Source: Amyloporia xantha (lineage: Eukaryota; Basidiomycota; Agaricomycetes; Polyporales; Adustoporiaceae). From it: a stretch of DNA of 64,000 nt. Below are positions 10,734 to 20,823 of this stretch, piece by piece (the first letter of the stretch is position 1; each line of letters starts with the position of its first letter). Below the pieces are notes generated by a model that made no database searches, was not told where the DNA came from, and saw only the letters and a program-made list of their open reading frames with translations. Location: positions 248,001 to 312,000 of the forward strand of contig JAYKKR010000004.1 in assembly GCA_036971615.1 (NCBI GenBank), read 5' to 3'. Position numbers and translations under genes: made by a program.

Positions 10734-12684
10734 ATGTTGGAACACACAGATGAGCTAGGTGAGCACATCATGTAGATATCCTCACATGCCAACCTGCGCT
10801 CACTCCCCTCAGCCCGCCAACTACTACACTTTGAGTCCTCGCCCATCAGAGGGGATGCCCCTTGCCCTACCCTGGACTTCTACTCCTTGCCCATCAGAGG
10901 GGATGTTTCTCACCCAATTCTGGATGTGGTGTCTTCGCCTTCGCCTTCGCCCTCACACACTCTGCCACCAGCGCATACGCTTGGCGATTTGTCCGCATTG
11001 CCATTGCCATCCCTGCCGCCACTAAACTTTCACTTTGCTATGTCGCCAATGCCTGACTTTGCCAACCTTCAGGGGGGATCTGCACAATGTAGCACTCCTC
11101 TCGATATGGCGCCACCGCCGTCTGCGCCTACTTCAAAAAGACGTATGGACCTCGTCTTCCCCCAATTAACGTCCCCTCAACTACGTAGGCCCACAATGCA
11201 GTCGGCATTGTCCCAAGATATAGATGTCTTCAGTCCATCGCTCAACATTTTGCCCTCACCGCCGAATACCTCGCTATCAAGACAACCGTTGAATTTCACC
11301 TCACCATTGCAAATGCAGACCTCACCTTTTAGATCCGCCCTGGACCTTTCGCCATCGCAGGTAAACACCCCGTTGCACCATCCACAGCTTGACCTGGCAG
11401 CATATCCAGAGCGAGTGCACAGTGCCCAGCCTACCTTTGAGTCGCCTGTCCCTCATCGTGCACACCTCGACTTGTCGCCATCGCTGTCTCCAGTTCTCCA
11501 GCTCTGCGATCAGCTGGATCTCCCGGCCACTCCATCCCCAGGTATGTCCACACTCATGTTTTTTAACCTATTTGCTACTGACACTCCATTCCTCTACTAT
11601 TGAAGATAGAGGTGCGCCTATGGATGGTGTCGTGGATGGCAGCGTGGATGACCCTCTTGTCCAGGTTGGCATGGACGGCGGCGTGGACGGAAGAATGGAT
11701 GGCGGGATGGATGGCGCACTTGATGACGATCTTGCACATAGCCAAGATGGCAATGTTGACATGGCGGATGAGCGCCTCATCCAACTCAATCGCCAGGTAT
11801 TTTGCCTCGCTTTCTCTTGCCTTTGTGTTTGAATACTCATAGACAGTACCTTGACATTATAAATGAGGTGTTGGACGAGCACAACATACCCCGCGGTCCT
11901 CTGGTAAGTGAAAGCCCTCCATCACCTTCATCATCATGCTGATACCACTCCAGGACTTGGAGGCACACTGTCAGTGTAAGGCTTGCAGTGATTGCTGAAG
12001 ACTAAGTCGAGCTGTGTCAAGGATAGTGTATTGAGAGAGATACTACAATACTCACCTAAGTCGAGCTGTGTCAAGGATAGAGACCTACAGCTCGACTCAG
12101 GAGTGAAGTACATGTGCGCTTACATAAAGATAGATGTCTCACACTTATGGCGCACTCTACAGAGTCCATTGAATGAAATGAATGAATGAAAAGAAACCGG
12201 GCAAACCACACTCAATAGTCAGTGGCTCAGAGACCGTGGCCAGAATCTCCCTCGTACCTTCACCCTCGCTCCCATTCTGGATCACGATGAGGACATCATT
12301 GACTCAAGTAAGTTCAGCGAAATTCACCCTTTGACCATACTTAAATATGCAAAGAATTGGAGAATCCATACTTTGATGAGGGCAGAGGCCACTCCCCCAA
12401 TAGCGCCATGAACACCATTGAGATTAAATTTGGTATGACTCTGCACTCCCAATTTTCCATTCGCTAAAGAAAACAATAGAAGGTTTTCCTTGCGGAAGCG
12501 AAGAAAACTTGATGTTCCTTCAAGCGCAATCCCTGAGCGAGAGGTTACGACGTATAGAAGAGGACATCGACGTCGCCAACGCAATCTTGAAGCTCCACCA
12601 GCCCATCAAATCCTTGCTCACAGCCAAGCCACCGCAGGACGGGACCACTGGGGTTGAAGCCATGATGTGGAATGGCGAGATATA
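10734..12684 (+). CDS. Uncharacterised Pro/Ser-rich protein with Asp-Gly repeats and C-terminal coiled coil, about 8 exons
   Basis: Exons I can join: 10734-10758, 10813-11541, 11606-11796, 11847-11903, 11954 onward, then to 12307, and two more ending with TAA at 12684. N-terminal 240 residues are Pro/Ser/Leu-rich with a repeated PIRGD motif; exon 3 encodes Asp-Gly repeats (MDGGVDGRMDGGMDGALDDD); the last exon is a likely coiled coil (SLSERLRRIEEDIDVANAIL). No family is recognised. Reading AHCQ to WLRDRG is interrupted by a 248-bp insertion with a 7-bp duplication. Removing it exactly restores the frame, and splicing it (donor GTGTAAG, acceptor AATAG) also keeps frame with one added residue. 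Confidence 0.55.
11977..12217 (+). mobile_element. Small insertion in an exon, flanked by GTCAGTG duplication
   Basis: GTCAGTG occurs at 11970-11976 and again at 12218-12224, in the middle of continuous coding sequence. The inserted DNA carries a direct repeat TAAGTCGAGCTGTGTCAAGG and its inverted arm ACAGCTCGACTCAGG, giving a hairpin at about 12056-12102. No terminal inverted repeats are clear. Confidence 0.6.
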
Positions 12685-12845
12685 ATTCGTATACAGTATA
12701 TACTCCAATGTCGTTGGCATCAAGGACAAAATGTAGTCACAGAATATTGAGTTGCTTTACCAATATACGCGAACACATGACCTGGTGGCGCTGATACCGT
12801 GCCATAAAAATACCATCCCAGTGGGCATACCAGGCCCATAAGTGT

Positions 12846-13109
12846 GGCACGCCAATATGGCACACTCGGCCGCGCCGTATCTAAAGGCTATATTATAGCC
12901 CTCGGCCGACACTACTTGAAGGCGAGAATATACTATGGAAATATGGCGCACTCGGCCGCGCCGTATCTACAGGCTATATTATACCCTCTTGGCCGACCCT
13001 GTGCTGCAGGCTATATAGCAATGGTGTCGGCTGACATCCGCTCTCCTTACCAAGTAATAAAAACTTCACCCATATCTCTCCCTATAGAGTAGGCTATAGT
13101 GACTGTATG
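12846..13109 (+). repeat. Tandem repeat of about 86 bp, block 2
   Basis: About two units of the same repeat as at 7582-8035 plus the same tail (CCATATCTCTCCCTATAGAG, then TAGGCTATAGTGACTG). Same orientation as block 1, so the 4.8 kb between them is flanked by direct repeats. Confidence 0.8.
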
Positions 13110-14762
13110 GTGTGAGAGTCATAGGAATCCCCATCTTGTGAGGCACGAGAGATAGGAATGAAGTGACCACGCTCTCCAAACTCACCCTTCTCCCTTCGAT
13201 CATAAAGTTCTTCATCATACTCACCCATGTGTAAGTTGAGGACCAAGTTGATGATGTCAAGAAACCAGATGGTGTCAGAGACATACTCCAACTGGGCATT
13301 GAAGGTTTGGTGTTGTTCGAAGAAGACATAGGCTTCAACAAGGTTACTGCGCTCGATAGGATAAAGAAAGGGATTACCCCGCTCCCTGTCCCAATAGCCT
13401 TTACATGTGACATGGGCACCTGCTGTATCCACTATACCTTCATCACATCCCTTCTCATGTCGCAGAACATCCCGCATGCCTTCGCCGATGGCATGAGTGA
13501 GAACAGCATCATAAACCTTGATGCAAGAGAGATGCCACACTTGGCAGGTGTACTGATCGAAATGAGAGCGGAACCATTGCTTACGCTTGCGGACAGTGGA
13601 ATACAGGGTTGTCATATTGGGGTGATAGTGAGCACCATAGAATGGATGCAGGAAGGGACTGGAGCAAAGGTCTTCCTCAGAAGAAGAGGAAGTGGTGGAC
13701 CATTGGTCTTCAGAGTGAGCATTCCGAGGTTGTGCCATGGGACGCATATTGAAGTCCCACAGGCTAGGCATGGAAGCATCATTGTCAACATCTTCATTGG
13801 CCCAATATTTGTCTACCTCACCACTCTCATACATGTCTTCATTGTCCAACCACTTCATTGCAATTGAGACAGGTGAGGTAGGAGGTCCACCATAGTCTCC
13901 ATCACTGGTATTGGAATCAGTTCCAAAGACATCATAACTCATATAATGAGGTACGTACTTGCAAACCTCATACTTCTCATCATTTTGCACATCCACAAGG
14001 AGAGCTTGTGCTGAGCTGTCCTGAGGAGGGAGACGTGCAGCGACTTGTCTAGCAGTGTCTTCAGAAGCATCGTACAGTAGGACTGGTGAGGGCTCCTCAG
14101 GGTACGTCAGCGACGGGATAGGGCTTGGAGAGTGGAGCAGCGTGGGAAATGCAGGACGTATGACAGGTGTCACAGGTCGAGAGTCTGACAGGAAGACTGC
14201 TTGATGAGGAAGTGTAATGGGGGAGGTGTGAAGAGGAGCTGGCGTCAAATGCGATGTAGTTGTCATAGCTGAGCTCCGAGGAGGCATCTAGGCAATAGCC
14301 ATCAGGTGCGTTCTCCGGGGATTCTTGCGCATGCATACCTGCTGCATTCTTCTCGATGTCTTTCTGCATCACTTCTCCCTTCCTTCGCACCTCTGCAACG
14401 ATCTCTTCAGTTCTTGAGGAGCTTGATCCCAAGTACTGGATCTCCAGTGAGCTTGATTGAGTTTTGCATGGTTTGTTGGTCCTGACTTCTTCTTTGGGAA
14501 GCAGTGGGATGGCAGCCACAGGTGCAGCAGAAGCCTCGGAGGGCCTCAACATAGCCCCCAGCAGGTCCGGAATGCGGCACCACACTGTCGGTGTGACAGC
14601 GGACTGAGTGCAAGACATATCATCAAGGAAAAAGGTCACGCTCGAGCCATAGCAAATGTCAGTGCAGGACTCTCCCGGGCGGGTGAGATAGCGCGTCGCT
14701 TGAGTAGAGACTATTGGGATCATGGACCCCAGGTGAGTCTTGCGTGGAGCATATTCAATCAA
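13094..14762 (-). CDS. Uncharacterised protein(s), two overlapping reading frames
   Basis: A 397-residue frame (13094-14287) has a Pro/Ser/Thr-rich N-terminus, an acidic middle (DNEDMYESGEVDKYW, SSSSEEDLCSS) and a C-terminal part with regular aromatic spacing (KRKQWFRSHFDQYTCQVW, YPIERSNLVEAYVFFEQH). Upstream, 14097-14762 is open in another frame (starts MIEYAPRKTHL) and overlaps it by 190 bp. An intron or a frameshift probably joins the two, but I cannot place it with confidence. The position between LTR-derived sequences suggests a transposon-associated gene. I do not recognise the family. Confidence 0.4.
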
Positions 14763-14884
14763 TGAGGCAGAGCTGAATACTGTCGAGCTATAGAGGTTCT
14801 CTGAGCCGTGGCGCAGCTAATGCTTGCACAAATCGGAGAGGAGCCCTATCAGGTATAGGTCCTGCCTGTTGCGCACAGTACAAG

Positions 14885-15345
14885 TGTCAAAATCTGTGCT
14901 CTGCCAGTCTCCCCGTGTCTCCTACATCATCTCAGTGCTCCTATGGCATGTTTCCATTGTTCCCCTTGTTGTATCTGTTCTAGGACTTTCTAGCTCATTC
15001 TAGGCTTATGCCACTCACTCCATTGTATTGGTGCCACAGTGGCACAATGCACACTTTGAGTGGCAGTGGCACAATAGACCTTCTGCTCATTGTGCCACTC
15101 CCCATTGTTCTACTTCCATTGTGCCACCCTCTATTGTTCTCTATCTCTATTGTTCTCTATCATATATATAGGCCCTAGAGTCCTCAGCCTGGTCCCCACC
15201 AGTTGCTTACTTTGGACTCTAGGTATGTTGTATCCCTTACATCCTTGATAGACCAGTTGCTTACTTTGGACTCTAGCCCCCTTGTGGCTCTCTCAGTCCC
15301 TCAGTGCTGCGCCTTAGCTGTTAGCTGCACCTTAGCCATTTTACA
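14885..15345 (-). mobile_element. LTR of the same family as the solo LTR
   Basis: 461 bp on the minus strand, from TGTAAAATGG to ATTTTGACA, homologous along its length to 9908-10350. It lies directly 3' of a gag remnant on the same strand. Flanks ATGCA and CTTGT do not match, so it is not a simple solo insertion; it may be the 3' LTR of an element that lost its pol region. Confidence 0.75.
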
Positions 15346-16528
15346 TGCATCTTGAGTCACAACTCCTTGAGCTAATAGCTCATTCAATTGCTGGCAGTTG
15401 TTCATACCATGACCTGTTTGTCCACAGGCATAGCATTGCATTTCGGAGCGTGCCCCAAAAGGTGGGGCTTGGCGGAGTGGTGGAGATGTAGCAGTATTCA
15501 GATTCATGTGTGGTGGTGTGGCATCTATCATTGGTTTGCGGACCACAGAGGCAACCAATGGATCCAGACGACATGCACACAAGTAGAGCATACCATATGT
15601 AGGATCATTCAGAGAGAGTCAACTCATCTGACGAATGAGATCATCTACATCTTCCTCTCTCTTCTTCTCTTCCTTCTTCTTTGCGGCTCGAGTCTTCTTA
15701 GTTTCTTCTTCATCTTCATCATCAGAGTCGACTTTGCTCTTGCTACTCTTCTTCTTGCTCTTCTTACTTACCTTCTTACTCTTCTTCTTCTTCTTTTTCT
15801 TGCTGATCTCTTCATCTGACATGGACTTGTCTTCACTACTTGAGCCCCAATCGGAGTCATCAGAGTCTTCATCCTCTGAAGGAAGTAGGTCTGCATCAAA
15901 TCTGTTTCTCTGTAGGAGAGTCTCAGCTTTGACCCCAACATCCTTCATTTCAAAGGGAATGGATAGATCATGAGTGGGATCAGCAGCTAGAAGTCATGAT
16001 TCTAGCTTCTGTTGGAAACTTTGTGGAATGCCTTTCCAGAAATATAGATTGACTTCTTCAGATGTGATTTGCTTATTCTTGAGAAGCCAACCTGAGATGG
16101 TGAGGAATTTGCGAGTATACTCACGCCATGATCCCAGACCCTTCGCGAGTATACTCACGCCATGATCCCAGACCCTTCATAGTCAGCTTCAGACATTGCT
16201 TCTTAACATATGATTCAAGATTCTTGACCTTGTAACGCTTGTCATCCCGATCCGCATCAAAGTAGGTAAGGATATCCTTCTTGAATGTGTTCCAAGCAGC
16301 TGGGATAGCTGAATAGGATGGGAGACTTTCCATAAACTGACGAACGGGCCTGGAGCAGTACTGTGGGATATTCTCAATCTTCTCCTTTGCATTGGTAATA
16401 TTGAGTTTGTCACACAGGCGCTTGTAATGCTGCAAGAAGTGCTTGACGTCGGCATACTTGCCTTTGAACTTCTTCGATGCAGACTTGGTACCTGGGATAG
16501 GTAGTGCTGCTGCACCTGTAGTTGCCAT
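15301..16528 (-). pseudogene. Retrotransposon gag remnant with CCHC zinc knuckle
   Basis: Start taken at MATTGAAALPIPG (16528). The N-terminal half resembles a gag capsid (KYADVKHFLQHYKRLCDKL, AWNTFKKDILTYFDADRDDK), followed by an acidic/Lys-rich linker (15619-15948) and the knuckle CYACGQTGHGMNNC at about 15400-15440. Two lesions are visible: a 34-bp tandem duplication (16111-16144 repeated at 16145-16178), which shifts the frame, and an in-frame TGA at about 16000 where the codon context suggests CGA before mutation. The frame ends inside the adjacent LTR. No protease, reverse transcriptase or integrase is present. Confidence 0.8.
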
Positions 16529-16534
16529 AGTAGT

Positions 16535-17514
16535 GTTGGATGTATATGCAGATGGCAGGTGTAAAGCGGGATAAAGACTGAATTGTAGATAAGTTGACGT
16601 GATGATCAATAGATGGCCCTTTCCCTCGTGGTGGGCTCCACTGATGTCAGGTCAGAAATGTGTTCTGCTACGGTTTACCGGGTAAGACTGCTTATACCGG
16701 GCTATCATAGTTGTTCGAGGGAAGGAGCAGATTACTGGATAATCACCACAAAGGCTACCCAATCAATCTCTAGGTTGGTGGCTGCACATGATCTGCCTGC
16801 AGATGCAAGCACTGGCAAATATAAGAGGGGGACACAGACAAGGGTTGACAGACACTACACAGGTGTCTTATCAGAGGATGATGATAGGCTATAACTCTCA
16901 AGGAGCTATAGAAGAACAGACACGTGTAAGACTACTAGTAGGAAAAACAGGGAGACTATACTCAAGGCGGGTATTGAGCTATAGACCCGAACAAACAACA
17001 GAGGTAGCTCCACGTGAGCTAGAATGGACTTAATCAGATAGTAACTCCAGATGAGCTACACAAACATAACAACAAGATAGCTCCATGTGAGCTAAAGACA
17101 GACGTAGACAGATAGTAACTCCACATGAGTTACAGAGACAGCGGTAGTAGGTGAGAAGTTCCACGTGAATGTTACCCAAAGACAGAGTTTGATTATAAGG
17201 TGTTTCTTATAATCGACAGAGGTGCAATGCGTTATGCACCAATAACAGATACTGAGTGATTCAATTTGATCCTTGATGATTTGATTCTCATCTCCGAAGC
17301 TGGATTGAGGTCTATATATACATGTAGAATCTGCTGACTCATTCCTATGACGAGTCACTTACTAAGCTACAAAATACTCTGAGTCATCCTCTCATCAACC
17401 TATATTTGGTCTAGACTCCCATGAGTCATTGTCTGACTGAGTGCCGAGACAAGAACTGACTTCTAACTGACCAATCATAAAATTCCCTCATACCATGCCA
17501 TACATTCTTCCATT
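16535..17514. other. Non-coding stretch, possibly retrotransposon leader or LTR
   Basis: No gene seen. Contains repeated short motifs of the form AGCTCCA(C/T)GTGAGCT and GTAACTCCACATGAG between 16930 and 17170. It lies upstream of the gag remnant, so it could be its leader, but I found no LTR ends. Confidence 0.3.
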
Positions 17515-17973
17515 TATGATTCCTGAGGTACGAAGGAAGCGTTTCTCTGGTGAGCAAAAGTCGCGACACCAACTTTTGCGCCCTAAGCGTGGGAACCCAA
17601 TTCAATACAAAATTTGTATTGTAAGCGCCCAAGATCCTGGGGTTAGGGTCAGGCTTTTGTTAACGCTGTTGTAAGGTGGCTTGTAGTCTCAATACAAAAG
17701 TTTGTTACCCATTACAAAGTTCAATACAAAACTGCCAGCACGACGCGACTTGTACAAACAACCCCCAACACTGATGAGATAAGATCGAGCCTATATCTTA
17801 TCAGTTACCCTATATAGGCTAATCACGTGCACCCCATATCTTATCAGTTACCCTATATAGATTAGTCACGTGCAGTTGTTAGATTATGTTGCTGCCGTTG
17901 TGTCTTATCTGTGTACCGATCTCAGTGCATCGCTGAACATCACCTCTCGTATTGACTCGACTACGTTGTACTA

Positions 17974-18523
17974 TCACTGTTGGACCATCTTAGCAAAGCG
18001 AGGATCATGCCAAAGCTCGATAACGTCATTGGCAAGCTTCATGTCTGTGTTTATTGTTAGCAGCAGACCAATGGAGTCCAAGGTGAGCTCACCAAAGTCA
18101 TCGCCAAACTGGATGATCTGGGCACAATCCGCATGGAGCTCGGTGGGAGTCCTGACTTTGCCAATGACCTCAACAAAAGTGTTTACCTTGAACTCGTTGA
18201 ACTGTTGTATGTGAGCATTGACATATAACACGCAGATGTTACAATATACCTTGTTGAGCTTGGCAGTGTCCAAGTTCACGAGGACCACTTTGATCTGCAC
18301 TTCGTCAGAGGACTTGACCTCAAGATAATGCTCAGTGGGATAGACCTGGGTACAGGTGAGTTATTTTGTGGATTTCAATCATATGATCATGACGTACAGC
18401 CAAGATCTGGCACCACAACCTTGTCACGTATCCGTCAAACTGACCAAACTTGTCCTGAAGAATCCGGCCATTGACCCGACCATGGGTACAGTCATACGTG
18501 GGATAGGGAGAAAGAGTGCTCAT
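17974..18523 (-). CDS. Replication protein A subunit 3-like (RPA14) OB-fold protein
   Basis: Four exons join in frame to a 133-residue protein: 18523-18398, 18345-18250, 18201-18093 and 18044-17974, with GT-AG introns of 52, 48 and 48 nt. The spliced protein has the RPA3 layout: RVNGRILQDKFGQFDGYVTR at the N-terminus, a central strand set (HYLEVKSSDEVQIKVVLVNL), TFVEVIGKVRTP, and a C-terminal FDMKLANDVIELWHDP helix, the part that pairs with the other RPA subunits in the family. Length fits the family (about 110-130). RPA3 stabilises the heterotrimer that coats single-stranded DNA in the nucleus. Within a rolling-circle element it could protect or recruit ssDNA intermediates; that role is inference. 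RPA-like genes are known as Helitron cargo in plants, but usually the large subunit. Confidence 0.8.
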
Positions 18524-19089
18524 GATGGATGAAGGAAGAGAGTGGATGTGGAGAATGAAGCGGTGAAGGCTATTTTATATCTTGATCATATCGCGATATG
18601 GAGAGAGCGCATGCCTCTGAATTTTCTTGTTCTTATCAATATAGACATCGCCACAGGTGTTGAGATTGGGTATCGGCACCTATTATCTAATCACTAGTCG
18701 CAAAGATCCAAGTTCTCCGACGTATGCAAAAGTGCAAGCTGCCGAATCGATATAAATTTAATGTAAGCTCACTTTTGTGTTGCTTCGTCCTGGTATGGAG
18801 GCGTAGAGAGCGGTAGATGGTGGTGCTCATGACTGTCGAGAAGGAAGTCTATACGGAGAGCTCCGAACCGAACCTCTCTTCCGATATCCAGATAAGGAAG
18901 CTATGACAAAGGTACTCCGACTGGCCCCAATCGCGGTACCGGAGTGAAAATACCTTAATTAATGGACTATGATAATAGTATATACCTTGTAAATGGTAAC
19001 GCATTCCGGGAAGAGGGGGAAGGATGTAATAGAACAAGTCAGCTATACCCGTGGAGGGCAGAGGTTGGGTGCCTGCGGCATCCCGTGGC
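18524..19089. other. Upstream region of the RPA3-like gene
   Basis: No gene seen. It holds the presumed promoter of the RPA3-like gene and short AT-rich segments (TATAAATTTAATG at about 18750). It is nearly identical in copy B, with most differences at CpG sites. Confidence 0.35.
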
Positions 19090-19860
19090 GCTGGCAGCAC
19101 CACCCGTAGGAAGTGAAGAGTACTCCCCAAACACATTGCTCTTGGCAACACGTTCCAGAGGGCGGGGATACAAGCAAGTGCGCCCACTGGCCAAGAGGAC
19201 AGCGGGCGTGGAGCGGCGCCAGTAGCAGCGTCCGCAGAGGGCCATGAAACTCCCCCGAATTCGTTGCCGTGGGCAACGAGCTCTAGGGGCGGGGTGGAAA
19301 GCAAGTGCGCCCGCTGTCCGCTTGGACAGCGGGCGTCGAGCGGCGCTGGTAGCGGCATCCGCAGAGGGCCACGAAAGCCCCCCGAATTCCTTGCCGTGGG
19401 CAACGAGCTCGAGGGCGGGGTGGAGCACAGCGCGCCCGCTGTCCAAGAGGACAGCGGGCATGGGGCGGCGCTGGCAGCACCTCCCGCGGGGAGCTAAGAG
19501 AGCTCCCCAAACGCGTTGCTCTTGGCAACGCGTTCGGGGGCGGGGTGGACCGCAGCGCGCCCGCTGTCCGCTTGGACAGCGGGCATGGGGCGGCGCTGGC
19601 AGCACCACCCGCGGGGAGCGAGAGAGCTCCCCAAACGCGTTGCTCTTGGCAACGCGTTCGGGGCGGGTGGAACGCAAGCGCGCCCGCTGTCCGCTTGGAC
19701 AGCGGGCGTCGAGCGGCGCTGGTAGCGAAGCCCCCCGAATTCGTTGCCGTGGGCAACGAACTCGAGGGGCGGGGTGGAGCGCAAGCGCGCCCGCTGTCCG
19801 CTTGGACAGCGGGCATGGGGCAGCGCTGGCAGCGCCGGCTGACCAGCGGGCACCGGGGCG
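19090..19860. repeat. GC-rich tandem array of perfect hairpins, copy A
   Basis: About six to seven units of about 120 bp. Each carries GCCCGCTGTCC-gctt-GGACAGCGGGC (11-bp perfect stem, 4-nt loop) or a variant, and a second hairpin of the form CGTTGCC-gtg-GGCAACG or CGCGTTGC-tctt-GGCAACGCG, linked by CGGCGCTGG(T/C)AGC. The array is far richer in GC than the element around it. Copy B has about four units (44490-44960). Long frames here (up to 336 residues) are artefacts of the repeats. Confidence 0.8.
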
Positions 19861-20274
19861 GCGTGGCATGTTCAGGGCAGCGCGGTCGAGGCGCGTTCGA
19901 CGGCGCGGCGTTTGTCTTCTGCAGCAGCGGGGAACGGCGCGGCGTGGCGTGTGCAGTGCGGCGGGGTGTTTGCGCTGAGGAGCGGCGCGGCGTGTTTGCT
20001 GTCGACGGGGAGTGGCGCGGCGTTGGCGGGGAGCCGTGCAGCGGTGCACGCAGGGCTCTGTGCTTGAAAGAAAAAGTCAGTCAGAAAAGGAGGAGAAGAT
20101 ACTTACCTGCTCCCTTGCCTCTGCCTGTAACCCTTCTGCTACTTCTACTGCACACTCCAGTGGTCTTGTAGAAGGCTCACAGCCTTGTTGTTGTGGAAGC
20201 AGCAGGAGGAGGAGGAGCTCGAGGAGCAGGAGGACATGGAGGAGGAGGCACACTGAGCACCAGGAAACCGCGCG

Positions 20275-20570
20275 AGAACGGCGCGCGCTCGACGGGCGCC
20301 TAAAGGGCGCTCGTTTTGCGAAAGTCCGTATTCCATTAATAATGTTGGGAATATGGCCTCAAATCACCCCAAATTTTTCAGGGGCATTCTAATGCATGAT
20401 TAGAATGCCCGTGCAAAATTTGGTGCGATATAATTAACATTTGACCCTTCTGTAGGTCGCGCAAAAACGCTTTCCGGCACTTTCCGGCGGGCGTCTAGGG
20501 CGCGTAGGGCGACGCACTGCAGCGGATCGCCCTACGCGGACTTAGCAGATTTTTCCTCTTGCCTTTTGCC
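20275..20570. repeat. Hairpin-bearing segment also present inverted at 59.6-60.8 kb
   Basis: Contains GGGCATTCTAAT-gcatg-ATTAGAATGCCC (12-bp perfect stem, about 20382-20410) and, near 20490-20535, a CGTAGGGCGA...TCGCCCTACG hairpin preceded by ACGCTTTCCGGCACTTTCC. The second part is homologous, in reverse orientation, to two blocks at 59650-60530. It lies in the 1.2 kb upstream of the large cargo gene. Confidence 0.6.
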
Positions 20571-20823
20571 ACATCCGCGCGCGCTCCTCCTCGCTTGCCT
20601 CCCTCGTGCCATCCATCCAATTTTACAGCATAAATGTGAGTATTCACATTCTATTATGCTTTATATGTTGTTATAAACTCACCTAAGCCTGTTGAACAGC
20701 CTTTAAGCCCATTAGAAGACCCTGCTACATCCAGACCTGGTTTACGAACACAGACAGTGAGCAGGTCTTTTCTCCCTAGCTTATTGAGACCCAACTGACT
20801 TTTTCTTTGCCATATACCTAGCC

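Noticed and set aside
13307..13867. 186-codon plus-strand frame
   Set aside because: It is the antisense of a better-supported minus-strand frame and has no recognisable features.
15619..15948. Lys/Ser/Asp-rich frame as an independent nuclear protein
   Set aside because: It lies in line between the gag capsid-like region and the CCHC knuckle on the same strand and is best read as the gag linker.
19039..20049. Long minus-strand reading frame (336 codons) and overlapping frames on both strands in the GC-rich stretch
   Set aside because: All six frames are open because of the tandem GC hairpin units; the peptides repeat the unit and no splice or domain signal supports a gene.
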